NCBI GenBank assembly: GCA_007258455.2
Contig: VDFB02262731.1
Coordinates: 248,001-312,000 of the forward strand
Origin: Sequoia sempervirens
Lineage: Eukaryota > Streptophyta > Pinopsida > Cupressales > Cupressaceae
DNA length: 64,000 nt
Direction of reading: 5' to 3'
Positions 13,440-24,260 of this stretch are shown in pieces. Within the stretch, counting starts at the first letter, position 1. Each line of letters starts with the position of its first letter. The notes under the pieces are model-generated. The model had not been told where the DNA came from, did not search any database, and saw only the letters and a list, made by a program, of their open reading frames with translations. The position numbers were made by a program, and so were the translations under genes.

Positions 13440-15245
13440 AAAAAGTGTCTGTACAAGTGAGCTAGCCTTGATGGCTGCTCCCCTCACCAAGCTGTCTCTC
13501 TGACTGATCCTTAACCCTAGGATGTGGCCCACTCCTCTGTGAGTAATTTGGCTGTCTAAGTGGCTATAGGACATCCCTATGGTAGTGCATCCGATAATAT
13601 GCTGCCTCAGTCATGCCTCTATCCAATATGGTAGACACTGTTCACCCCTAGGTTGCAACTATCATGGTCTCTAGTTGTTAGCGCCACTCGACCTCCTGTG
13701 CTAACTGCATCTTAGTGGTCTGCTTGAGCTGATGCTCCTGGTCTCTCTCTACCATGATAGCCTATACCTGCTACCTAGCCTGGTCTCTCTTAGTAGTAAT
13801 AACCAAAATATTTTGACAATCCTGATCTTGCTCATTCGTCACCACCTACAACTGCTATATCTATGCATCATGGGGATCTGGCCTTAACAGTGGCTACTAT
13901 GGAGGCTACTGTTGTATTAGTGGTTGATGAGGAGGCTGCTAAACCAATGGGGGTGCACCTGGGACCCATCCATCATGTTGATCCTGGCCATCTTGGCCAT
14001 CCTGTTCTCTACCCAATCTTTTCCTTTGCCTGCCCTCTCCCTCTCGGTCTTCCTCATGAAGGTGCACCCACTGGATCTGTCAATCGACGAGGGGGTGTGA
14101 ACCATGAATCATATGCAGACATCATCTGAGTATCCACATGCCTCTAATCATAATTCCATGATCGAGCCACCAACTATTGCAAGCCTTCGACAACCTCGTG
14201 GGTTGGGATGGTAGGTCTGTTTGCTGGTGTCTCTCATGCTGACTAGGTGAAGATGGCAGTATATGCATCATCTGGCCTATCCCACTTGTACCCAAACTAT
14301 CTCACCACCCTATTTGGAAATACCTCAAGTAATAATGGTATGCTCTCGACCTTGCATGTATCAAGTCTATTGAGTGAATACCAATTGCTATACATCATCA
14401 TACCATAGTGGCATTTGAAGCTAGAGTTGCCATCTGAGACTGTCATATTGTTAATGATCTTGCGCCAGTAGGGAATCCCAAGCTACCCTATATGCTGTAG
14501 TGTAATGGAACCTTTGTATTTCCAAACCACATGATCATCTGACTCTACGTCTGCCATTTGAATAATCAGTTGAAGCTCAGTGATGTGCTCCCAGGCCTAA
14601 ATGTGCAATAAGTTGACCCTTGTGCCAATCACCATGCCATCATAGTATACAAAATCATGCATATCATGGTATAGGGAGGCCAACATCATTGACCCCAAAG
14701 CATATTGATTCTACCTAAAAAGAATCCTGTGCCGAGCTAGGCCCCATCCTAGACTAAGCCCTCTGATTTGTTGATATGAAGCAACCAAACTTGAAATGAT
14801 GGCTGCAACAATCAATCTAAAAGTGGGCACTTGACCTCTGTACATCTTGAGGTCAATTTTAAAAGTACTAGAACAATGTCCTCTAGCTCCATCACCTCAT
14901 GGCATGCATCATAGCTGGCATCAAAGTCATAAATCACATGCTCACCATGTATCGACAAATGCAATATCCACGATACATCCTCTAGCATCACTATCACCTC
15001 GCTGGTCAGAAGGTGGAACAACAAGGTCTCATTGTGCCATCACTTGCACAATGTTGTCATCATCACCAAGTGTGTATGTGGAAAATGGGCATGTATGCAA
15101 CGTACCACAGACCAATCTCCCCCAAGTGCTCCTATTGCAACTTAGATAAATTACCAAGTTTGGATAGGATAGTCAGCCAGTGCTTGTGAGACATCAAAGG
15201 TAGGATAAGCTCTTGCACCCATGAAGCGCATGATGTCAAAAAATT
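13440..15245 (-). pseudogene. Plant mobile domain (PMD) protein pseudogene, antisense within element A
   Basis: PMD proteins (aminotransferase-like, MAIN/MAIL type) are found as plant host genes and as cargo of plant transposons. On the minus strand, from right to left, I read LCKWWHNETLLFHL, SEVIVMLEDVSWILHLSIHGE (the typical switch-like helix and GxxV core), QIRGLSLGWGLARHRIL, LASLYHDMHDFV, AWEHITEL, VVWKYKGS, then after more stops a Gly/Arg-rich linker and a Gln/Glu-rich coiled-coil-like tail. Frames change several times and in-frame stops are frequent (for example LLHI-stop-AWEHI), so it is dead. An N-terminal stretch near 15245 (IMRFMGARAYP) may be the start region. Family call is firm; whether it was ever expressed from the element is inference. 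Confidence 0.75.
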
Positions 15246-15289
15246 GATTTTTTTTGTCTAAGTTTGGAATTTTCATCTCCAAAAATGAA

Positions 15290-15560
15290 AATAGTGTTGC
15301 TATTTATGGTAGCATCACTATAATTCAAATCTACAATGCCCAACACATTTAAAATTCAAATTGCAATATGCGTCACTAAACACACATACGGTGCAATTCA
15401 GACTTTGGAAAACCCTAACCCTAATTTTCAAATCAAAATGCACATTGCTCTTCACATATGCATTGCTAAAATTCAAATTAGCATCACCAATTCTCAAAAT
15501 AGTGTCACTCTAGAGCGACACCACCAAATTTTAAATTTCAAAAGGCATTAAATGCATCAA
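15290..15560. repeat. GYRTCACT-type motif cluster upstream of the PMD pseudogene
   Basis: It contains GCATCACTA, GCGTCACTA, GCATCACC, GTGTCACTC and AGCGACACC. These are reverse-complement relatives of the motif cluster in the element A leader (3827-4120). A short CCCTAACCCTAA is also present but is only two units. Confidence 0.4.
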
Positions 15561-16122
15561 AAAGTCAAATTTCAAATCAAGTTTTAGATCACATACAGGT
15601 GGTCCTGTGCCTAGAAGCCTTTGGTACTCTTGAACCCGATAAAAAATGTGTCACAGAAGCACTTGTTGCGCATTTCATTAGAGGGTCAAAGCTCCAAATG
15701 CAAGAAATCCTGATGATGTGAATGCAAAAATGAATTGAAAGTTACCCTTCCTCACCTATTTATGCTTGCAAATTAGGGTTTTTTCCCTAATTTAACCATC
15801 AAGCTAAGGGTTTTCATCATTTTCACCATTTTTTCCAAAATAAACCTTATTTTGCATCGTTTTGCACACTTTCAGCATGTTTTTTGCATCTTGGAAACTT
15901 TCTGGACCCCTTGGGAAACATTTTAACCTTTGTCAGGGAATCAACCAAAAATTCAAAATTTCTACCCGATTTCTCAAGGGGGCAGAGAATCAGCTTAATC
16001 CTTCAGATCCTTCAACAGTGGGGCACCTAAAAAATTATAATTTTTTTATTTTTTGATTTAAGTAGTAGTATTTTATCCAAAGAGCATCAGTCTTTGAACT
16101 GAAGCAACATGTACCTTGCTTC

Positions 16123-16136
16123 AAAGAGGGAAAAAA
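16123..16136 (+). other. Polypurine tract of element A
   Basis: AAAGAGGGAAAAAA directly abuts the TGTAGACAC start of the 3' LTR, the expected plus-strand primer site. Confidence 0.75.
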
Positions 16137-16475
16137 TGTAGACACTGAAAAATTTCCTAAAGGATATCATGCACTTGAATCAGGTATACTAACATCATTT
16201 ACTCCTCAAACCCATCCTATTTTTGCTTAATTGATTAAATTAGCCTAGCTAATTAATTAATGATGTTATTTTCATCTATTAACCTAATTAATTTAATCAG
16301 GTTAATTCACCCCCTTGCATACTAACACTTCATCCTGTTAAATTAAATAAATAAAACTATTTAATTTAAATCCCTAAATCTTCTTATTTAATTAAATAAC
16401 CTTAAGTTATTTAATTAAATGTCATTTTACCTTTCCCCCATTCATTAAATCATTTTATTTAATGAATATCATCTA
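16137..16475 (+). repeat. Truncated 3' LTR of element A
   Basis: It aligns with 2474-2811 of the 5' LTR up to AATATCATCTA and then stops. The partner continues ATTATCC whereas this copy continues GGGGAGAGGAG, the end of a DNA transposon. Confidence 0.75.
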
Positions 16476-17117
16476 GGGGAGAGGAGTCGATACATAGATA
16501 GAGGCCCTAATGTAGGATGGGACATGTGCTTGTTGAGGCCCACACATGTACACTGACCCTCCACGACTTAAAAAAAAAATGCTTGCATAAATAGGCATGA
16601 TGACATCAAACATAAATTGGATTTAAAATGTACACATAATCATATTAATTAGGAAACAAAACAAGTATACGCCGGCAGCCAAACATGATGAATTGTATCC
16701 AACTTGCATCTAACATATAACAAGTAGTGTTCCAACATGGAAATTAAACATCCCAAACATTAAGACATGCACCCTTCCCCATAAACTGGTAAACCCAACT
16801 GTCATACCAATGCAAGTGTCACTTTCACATTAATCACAACTACACAACATAAACAAGGTGCCAAGTCAACACAATTCAAACCCATCTGACCCATCTTTGA
16901 CTGACTGGAAAACCCATTACAACCATATTTCTCAGCTTAGCATAACCAATCCAACACACAAATGAATTCTCTTGTCCCTTCAATCATGAGACCTACAACA
17001 CGTATCAACATCAATCTACCCCATCTTGCAAGTAGGGTGTGCACGTATTGGATCTAAAGAGAAATATCCCACCTGGATCCATTTAATAGTCCTGTAAGGC
17101 TGCCATTATTAAAAAAA

Positions 17118-17435
17118 ATGGAAACAATTTCAAACAATCCACCAAACCAATCAACTCAAGAATTAATGGCCGAAATCAATCAAATCTCCAATTCATATCA
17201 ACAAGAATTCAAATTAAAAATAGGACAACAATTTATTTCACCACACCAAACAAGCATCAATCAAACTAAAATAATTCCTAATTCAAATAGTTGTGAAAAC
17301 CTTGAACAAGTATTCACTTATTCTGCAGTGAGAGACATAAGAAAAGGAGGATTGACAAGCACAAAATTCATCGAGTTAATAGCAAGGGGAGACAACAACT
17401 CAGATTCCAGTGCACCAACATCCATATTGTTCTAG
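17118..17435 (+). CDS. Hypothetical 105-aa Asn/Gln/Ser-rich protein
   Basis: An uninterrupted frame from ATG to TAG starts METISNNPPNQ and ends SSAPTSILF. It is rich in Asn, Gln and Ser, with no signal peptide, membrane segment or known motif. It lies between the transposon terminus and the transposase, so it could be a 5' exon or an accessory ORF. A plant-type start context is only fair (AAAAAAATGG). The duplicate at 40883 is identical, but that is not independent support because the whole block is duplicated. Confidence 0.3.
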   Translation: METISNNPPNQSTQELMAEINQISNSYQQEFKLKIGQQFISPHQTSINQTKIIPNSNSCENLEQVFTYSAVRDIRKGGLTSTKFIELIARGDNNSDSSAPTSILF

Positions 17436-17570
17436 GTTTTCCTCTCAAAATTTTCCATTCGTGAGCTTTATATTGTTCTTCAATACAACCATTACTATTT
17501 TGCATTTGTAAGCTTTATATTGATCTTCACTACAACCATTACAGTCATAGGTTTTTATTTATGTTTCCCT

Positions 17571-17985
17571 AGGGTTTATATTGCAAATATTACAGTCACA
17601 GGTTTTTATTTATCTTTCCCTAGGGTTTATATTGCAAATATTGTAGTCATAGGTTAGCATATTTGTTCCATAGGGTTTATATTGCAAATATTATAGTCAT
17701 AGTTTACAATTTAAAGCTTTCCCTAGGGTTTATATTACAAATATTACAGTCACAATTTACCATTTCTATTTCCCAAAGGTTTATATTGCAAATATTACAG
17801 TCATAGTTTACCATTTCGGTTTCCCTAGGGTTTATACTGCAAATATTACAATCATAGTTTACTATTTCTGTTTCCCTAGGGTTTATATTGAAAATGTTAT
17901 AGTCATAATTTAGCCTTTATGTTTTAGTAGGGTTTATATTGTAAATATTACAGTCATAGTTTAGCATTTTTGTTTTGCAGGTTCT
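17571..17985. repeat. Minisatellite, eight units of 50-53 bp
   Basis: Units begin near 17571, 17621, 17671, 17724, 17775, 17826, 17877 and 17928. The core is CCCTAGGGTTTATATTGC, then AAATATTACAGTCATAG and TTTACCATTTCTGTTT. Divergence among units is moderate. The repeat lies upstream of the transposase start. Confidence 0.8.
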
Positions 17986-18295
17986 ACATTATCATTCACT
18001 TTGCTTATCATAGTCTCATAGGTTCTACATTATTGTTTATATGGTAAATATTAGTCATAGTTTACCATTTCTGTTTCATATGTTCTGCATTATCATACAC
18101 ACTCTGCATATCTTATTCTCATAGGTTCTGCATTATCATTTGTATTGTAAATATTATAGTAATAGTTTACCATTTCTGTTTCATAGGTTTTGCATTATCA
18201 TTCACTCTACTTATCTTATTCTCATAGGTTCTGCATTATCATTCACTCTAGTTATCTTATTCTCATAACATCTGCATTATCATTCACTAAGGTTT
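17980..18295. repeat. Second minisatellite, about 41-bp units
   Basis: Units carry CATAGGTTCTGCATTATC, then ATTCACTCT and TTATCTTATTCT. One further unit lies at about 18810-18870. The CATAGGTTCTGC core also occurs in the block downstream of the transposase at 60885, which suggests both belong to one element. Confidence 0.7.
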
Positions 18296-18922
18296 TCTTC
18301 GATGCCAGTCATTAATTTCTGAGTTTCTATTTTTATTAGTTTTTTTTTATCCTTTTCATAGGTTCTACTTCAGCAATTCACATATATTTATGCCTGTCAA
18401 TGACTTTGTCAAAGTCAAAATATGTGAGATTTGTTAAACTCTGACTATTTTTCATTTGTAAGCTTTCTATTGTGTCATAGTTAAAGTGTGAGTGTGGTTT
18501 TCACTTTGTTGTGCCTGAGAATGTTTATGCTGTAAACCCTTAAGAGATATGAGATGTTCTTAAACTCTAACTCCCTTGCATAGTTTGTAATTTTGTGCTT
18601 CTTACTCCTCTATTTCCTTTTATCACTCACTCCAGAATAAATGTAACTCTCTAAACTATTGGAATAGATTATCTGAATTTAAATGCAACAAACTAAAAAG
18701 ATAACACATAAAAAAACTAAACAATCTTCTGTTCAAGCATCACTCTCTTCATACATATAAAGATAACTATTCAAGCATTTGTGTTTCATAGTTTAGCATT
18801 TACGTTTCATAGGTTCTGCATTATCATTGAATCTGGTTATCTTATTCTCATATGTTATGTATTACAAACTAATTATTCTTCTATTCAAGCATCACTATTT
18901 GGATTGTACTTATTCTGTGTAG

Positions 18923-19277
18923 ATGGCCAAGGGTAATGTAGTGGTGACCCGTACTAGGAACAAAAAAAAGAAAAGATCCAAAACAAGGTTTCCCTTTGAC
19001 AAATGAGGAGCTAGATTCCCCCCTGAAAGAGATCCTGTTGTACAAATAGAGGAGGTTTCTACTCCTCAAATACCACAGATTGAGGTTACTACACCTCAAA
19101 TACCACAAAAAGTAAAAAAAATACAAAAGTTGTGGTCTTCAGATGACATGAAAAGGGAACTCTATGAAGTTGAAGAGAATGACATGTCGATAAGGGGGGC
19201 TTTGAAAAAGTGGTCAATCCCAACAACTACATATCCAAATGGCTAGGGGGTCTAACAACAACTTCCAAGAAAGGTCC
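18923..19277 (+). pseudogene. Transposase N-terminus with Psq/CENPB-type HTH, interrupted by element B
   Basis: The product would bind transposon ends through an N-terminal helix-turn-helix. ATG at 18923 follows a splice-acceptor-like TTCTGTGTAG. The N-terminus is very basic (RNKKKKRSKTR, NLS-like), then a TGA, then VEEV-type repeats STPQIPQ/TTPQIPQ, then the HTH: WSSDDMKRELYEVEEND, MSIRGALKKWSIPTTTYP. A one-base frameshift near 19240 is followed by WLGGLTTTSKKG, which runs to the insertion point at 19277 (GGTCC). The rest of the gene (LPTILSEEEEHLIVEWC) resumes at 56562 in the right contig. Family: pogo/Tigger/CENPB-like DDE transposases. Confidence 0.75.
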
Positions 19278-22215
19278 TGTTATACCTTGCATAACCACCC
19301 CATTTTAAATTTGATTAAAATGGGACCCCTTCCCTCCCCTCTTTTGCTCTAAATTCTGACATCTTTTGGGTCTGTGGATTTTATTTCTTTGATTTCTTTC
19401 GAGGTCCTTAGTTGTTCATCTCGCCCATCCAAGTCGTTCCCCTAGGTTTCACATTGAAAAATTAAGCTTTACGGAAAAGTTCGGGTTTTCATCATGTTTT
19501 GGGATTTTTCGACCCATCCAGATTTTCCTGGGTTCCATTGTAAACCCGTCAAAGTAATTTCAATGTTGGAAGTTTAGAGTTTCGGGCTCTTCGCAGAATT
19601 CTCCTAGGCCAGATTTTTCTGTATTCCACTTCACAGTCGGGTTTCCAAATTTTGGGTCATTGAGACTTACTAGTCACTGCAAGTTTCTTAACTCTCTCCG
19701 CTCGGGTGGATCTCTCGCTGATGTGTGTTCCCGAACAGTTTCCATGCCTTGCCTTGTTTGTCAAAGCCTTAGTTTGATTCAGGTGGGGTTCTACGAAGCC
19801 CAATTCAATTTGATGCACTTTGAGTTGGTTGGTGAGTTTTTCCATTATTGTATTAATCAAAGCTTGCTCAGGAATGGTCCATTATTCATTGCAAACCCAC
19901 TGCGAACCTTGTTGGGTGTATCCGAGTTCCATCTGGATAATCTGAGCTTGCCATTGTTGTTCATGGTGGAGGTCCATTGTTGTTCATGGTGGAGGTCTTA
20001 ACAGTTGAATCTAGGGCATCATTGGTTTGTCGTGCACTTTCATTATTTGAATCCTCAGGTAGTCTGGATCCAAAGGGATAAATAGAAATCATGAATTAGA
20101 TTCAAGTCGACCTCAAGAGATTTAGAATTCGTTGAGTTTCGATCACTTCATGAAAAGTCGAGCATGATGAAGGTTTTTTAGGATTCCGAAGACTTCGCAG
20201 AATTTCCATGTCTTTGGATTTTTTTGGATTCCTTCATATTCCCAGAAGTGTGCTCTGAGTTCAGAGTTTTGGGTTGTCCATGGAATTCCGGTCCAGCCAG
20301 ATTTTTTTGAATTCTCTGCTATGCTTTGTGGAATTTAAGAAATTGGATAAAATTGATGAATCTAATGATGAATGCTTAAACATATCTTGCTTTAGCTTGA
20401 TGAATTTCATTGTTGTATGCTACTTGTGTTCATTTTGATGATCCATTGTTGACATTGGTGCTTCATCCGGAGAATCCACTTGGTTCAGAATTTTTTGAAA
20501 TTCTTTCCAGATTGTTTTTCCCTGGTTAACTTGAAATCCCAAACTTCATAGTGTTGATGCTTAATGGCTAATTTAATGGTTTTATCATGATTTTAAGCTA
20601 ATACTTGGATGGAAATGTTGTCAACATTTAGATTATCAAATTGGTGTTTGATGAATGTTGGTTGAGTCTGGTAGGACGATGGTGGTTGGAGAGGCTAAAG
20701 GACACAAAGGGATCATCCATCTCTGAAGCAAAAAAAAATGAAGTTGGACAAAAAGAGTAGGATTCCTGAGGGCAAGATGACATCAGTCTAGTTTGAGGTT
20801 TCAAATATGAATATGAACACCTTGCTACAAAGGAATAAGGCTATCATGGGATACAGTAACTGGGCACCAGCTGGATGACGCATCAACCTCTAGTGCAATC
20901 ATTAATGAATATCAATCCAACAAGAGAGACTGAGACAATATGATGGGGTAGCTGAAGAATTATATTAATGCTATTGAATGGTGAACTAGGGTTTCACCTA
21001 TGCCCATACTTGAGATAACTGCGAGAGGGACATTCTTGGTGATGAGAGGCCAAAATGGAACAAAGATATGGGTGAAGTGGGGAGGCAGTTAATGCAAAGG
21101 CTGCATTGAAAGAAGTGCTTCCTCATTTTTCACTTTACTTACCTCTTCTTCCATAGCGTTTTGGGTTCAAGTTATTTGGGAGATCACGAGGCGTCGGTTG
21201 GTGCCCATGCATTTTAATGCACGGTGACTTTGTTTCAAATTCTTTAGGGCCGACTTGTTCTATGACCGAATTATTGTAAACCCTAAGCGGGAATGACACA
21301 TGGTGGGTTTTTATAAATATGGCATTTAGCCTCTTTTGTAAGGGTTGAAAAGGTTAGAAAAAAAGTTAGTGGATTAGTTAGCAAGCTGGAGGATTCAGAG
21401 GGTAGAGAAAATCAAGAAGTAAAGTAGGAGTTAGAAGTTATTTTATTCTGAGCAATCATTGTAATACAAAAAGACTCGAATTGTTGCTATCTTTGGTGAT
21501 TCAATACAACTGAAGAGATTGTGTTCTTGTTCAGTAGGAGGAGGAGGTGATGTATCTTCCTGATTTTCTTAGCATAGATGGAGATAATTTGAAGACATGG
21601 GTTTCTATACACTGGTGATCTTGCCAGATTTGTAAATGTTGTTTATCTGTTTCATTGACAGTAGGAGCAACTAGACTTAAACATACTTTATATTATGCTC
21701 TAGAATGGTATTCATTTTGGGTTAATCATTTGATTTGAAAATCTTTCAAGGAATGAAATTTTTATCGTATGTTTGTTTGAATGATGATTTGCAATCATTA
21801 AAGTTTACTTGCTTTGTGAATGAATGAAACTTTGTATCAATTACAAGTTAATTTTATTCTACAATTCTAGTTTAAGAATTCCTTGGAAGGTAACAAGTCT
21901 GATTAGTTGAATGAATCAACATTCTTTTCAGTTTTAAAAAAAAACGTTGATCTATCTTTTTCTACTTCTTTAAAACCACCGGTTAAGTAGGTTTAGATAG
22001 ATGTTTGATCTTGCAACAATACAAAATCTCAAAACTAGCAGGCCCCTTAAATATTATAGCCATATTGACCACTTCGTGAAACAATAATGTTGTGAACCAA
22101 CATCAAGGACCTTGGGAGGTGATTAGTTTGATTACTGATTATCTCTTTTAGGAGAGGTGAGATACTTTTACTTTTATCTTACCTGCATGTCTTGTTTCAA
22201 CTTGGCACCTCAACA
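19278..22215 (+). repeat. 5' LTR of element B (left copy, 2938 bp)
   Basis: It starts TGTTATACCTTGCATAACC and ends CTTGGCACCTCAACA. It aligns over most of its length with 29894-32797. Compared with the 3' end it lacks any counterpart of 29071-29890, so either the LTR proper is about 2.9 kb or this copy has lost about 0.8 kb after TGTTAT. Confidence 0.75.
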
Positions 22216-22219
22216 GAAC

Positions 22220-22238
22220 TGATGCTAGAAGGAGGGCC
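22220..22238 (+). other. Primer-binding-like site of element B
   Basis: TGATGCTAGAAGGAGGGCC lies four bases after the LTR end and closely matches the site of element A (TGGCACTAGAAGGAGGGC). Confidence 0.5.
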
Positions 22239-22329
22239 ATAAGAGAAAACTGGATAACATTGGGTCTTTCTCACCAGAGAGGTCCCATAGAGTTCTTCGA
22301 TCAACTGAAAACCCACAACCTTTGATAGA

Positions 22330-23930
22330 ACCGAGACCCCAATGAGACACAAGATTCACAGGGCAACCATTCTACCACCCTTGTCAACTCCACTCACTCC
22401 ACCAGGCTTTCCACCAATACCCTAGTTGATACCCATGAATCCACCCCCAAATCCACCTCAATTGCCATTATAGCTGGTTCAACCCATCCAACAACTGGCT
22501 CAACCTCCACCACCACCACCAATGGAATTTTTTGTGAATAATCCCTCTCCATCGGGGACTATTCCTAGAGGCTTTCATGATATGCCTAAGAATCCTGAGA
22601 GATTCTATCCCAAATACATTCATGGCGAATCAAAGAGTACTGAGGAGCACATACAAGCTTTTAAGGATGTTTGTACTAGAGCCCAGATAGCTCACCATGA
22701 TGTAGTTTGTAGGTTGTTCCCTTATTCCTTAGGGGATATGGTGTACAAATGGTACCTAAATCTTCCACAAGGTTCTATTTTGAGCTGGACAGATCTGGAG
22801 AATGCTTTAATCAATTAGTTCAAAGTTTATGTGGATCCAACCATTTTGTTCCATCAATTTGCTACCATTAGGAAGGAGCCATGTGAATCACTGCCCTTGT
22901 TTAATACAAGGTTTCAACGAATGTATAGGAGATTGTAGGACCCCTATCTAGTTGCTGAGAATAGTGCCATTCAGGCATATTTTAGAGTTATAGACCCTTT
23001 TCTTGGCTTGTTCCTACAAAGGACTTATCAACCGACAAATACTAATCCTCTGTCTAAATTTTATCATCTAGCCATCAAGCTGCAACAACAAAATAAATCT
23101 CAACAAGGGAACTTGGGAGGAGGTTTTCCTTCTATGGGGTATCAGATGCCTAACCCAACCCCTTTATTCAATACTATCCCAAGGATGTCTCCTTCCCATT
23201 ATGGACCTATGTCTGAGTTGCAGACTCAATCTCCTATTCCATTCTTTGCCAATGGAGCTCCTGACTTCTCTCAACAATCATAGGCTCATCACAGTTCACA
23301 TGGTCATCATAATCAAGCTGGAATACCAAATCTTGTCGGTCAACCACCTGTTGCTAAGAATGCTGAGAGTGATAGGACAGTTCAACTCACAAACAAGGTG
23401 GAGACCCTAAAGAAAACTCTATCTCAAGTCACAAATGACATGGATCAGCTTAAAATGAACCCCTCTCAGAACCAAGGTAATTATGCTAATCAAGGTAATT
23501 ACCCTAATAAGAATAATAATAATCAGGGTAATTATCAGAACAACAACAATCACAGCTAGAGGAATTATCAAGGCCAAAAATTCCCTAACCAAGGCTATCA
23601 AAATCAGAATAGAGGATATAACCAGAGGCCTAATAACAATAGACAATGGGAACATAGAGATTGCAAAAAATGGTGAGGTTTCTCAAAATTATCAAGCTAA
23701 TGAGGACAAGCCACATATTGCAAAATGTGGTGACCTCAATTTTATGACACTAAGCGATGTAGGTTGCATGATACTACAACTCATTCGAGGTGGTAATCTT
23801 TTGAAATGGAGAGGTTATGAGATGGCACATCACGGTCTTAAATGTTCCAAGGGAATTCAAATAAAGGAGGTGAAACTTGATGGATACAACAATGGATTAT
23901 GACCTCTTTGAAGAAGAACCTTCATTCCCA
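22330..23930 (+). pseudogene. Element B gag (left copy)
   Basis: Structural capsid protein. A Pro-rich N-terminus precedes MEFFVNNPSPSG at 22522, followed by HIQAFKDVC, VCRLFPYSLGDMVYKWYLNLP (the typical gag W-x-LP block), TILFHQFATIRKEP and LPLFNTRFQRMYRRL. A linker with QGNY/NQGN repeats ends in an Asn-rich stretch at 23480-23600. In-frame TAGs at 22819, near 22939 and at 23281 stand where Gln is plausible. After 23640 this copy is frameshifted, and the zinc-knuckle region seen in the right copy at 47495 is unreadable here. Confidence 0.75.
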
Positions 23931-24260
23931 ATGTAGAATGATAATGAACCAGAGGAAGATGTGTATGATGCCCAAGCCTTTCAGACAAAGGGAGGACACT
24001 TCCTAAGAAACCGGAATAAGGGTTCGTTCACTACATTAGCACCACCTAACCACATGGTGCCTCCAAATCAGAGTGTTGATAACAACCCTCCTCCACCGAA
24101 GGGTCCACCTGAATTCACTAGCAAAGGTAATTCATCTGGTGTTTTCAAATATAATGCAAGTTATAACACATAATTTGATATTGTTTCTGAGATGCAGAAA
24201 CAAAAAACCTCTTTATCATACTTTGACATCCTAAAATGGTGCCCTTCCCAATGAGATATA

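Larger units (their letters stand above)
2474..16475 (+). mobile_element. Element A: gag-only Ty3/gypsy-like LTR retrotransposon with truncated 3' LTR
   Basis: Both ends start with the same LTR sequence (TGTAGACACTGAAAAAT at 2474 and 16137). The 5' LTR is followed by a primer-binding-like site and the 3' LTR is preceded by a polypurine run, so orientation is plus. Inside are a Gln-rich leader ORF, a retrotransposon gag domain, several unassigned ORFs and an antisense plant-mobile-domain pseudogene. No protease, YxDD reverse transcriptase or integrase motif was found, so it looks non-autonomous, with pol lost and other sequence gained. The 3' LTR stops after 339 bp at the terminus of a DNA transposon. 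All reading frames are broken. Confidence 0.75.
16476..19277 (+). mobile_element. 5' part of a pogo/CENPB-type DNA transposon (left-contig copy)
   Basis: The left edge is TA followed by GGGGAGAGGAGTCGATAC (16476-16493), set into the LTR of element A. A matching inverted end, GTTTCGGCTCCTCTCCCC then TA, lies at 61189-61208 in the right contig. Contents are a 105-codon ORF, two minisatellites and the HTH part of a transposase. Element B interrupts it at 19278. The remaining transposase half is absent from the left contig and is found at 56562 in the right one. Confidence 0.6.

Noticed and set aside
14812..15149. Plus-strand 100-codon ORF 14847-15149 (and its duplicate at 38612)
   Set aside because: It is the shadow of the PMD pseudogene, whose recognisable motifs are on the minus strand.
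15411..15425. Telomere-like CCCTAACCCTAA
   Set aside because: Only two units, in the non-coding flank of element A. Far too short for an interstitial telomere array.
17571..18295. Regular repeats resembling a CRISPR array
   Set aside because: Units are adjacent and diverged with no unique spacers, and the context is a plant transposon. It is a minisatellite.
19660..20001. 113-codon ORF inside the element B 5' LTR (also 43425-43766)
   Set aside because: It lies wholly within the LTR and is not preserved in the 3' LTRs. No domain is seen.
14734..20981. Genuine recent segmental duplication of the block
   Set aside because: Possible, but the start exactly at a 100-N gap, the diverged island and the mismatched element B flanks fit an assembly artefact better. 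Kept as a finding to test, not as biology.
23419..23655. Ile/Val/Leu-rich minus-strand ORF looking like a membrane protein (also 47162-47569)
   Set aside because: It is the complement of the Asn/Gln-rich gag linker; hydrophobicity follows from AAT/ATT codons.
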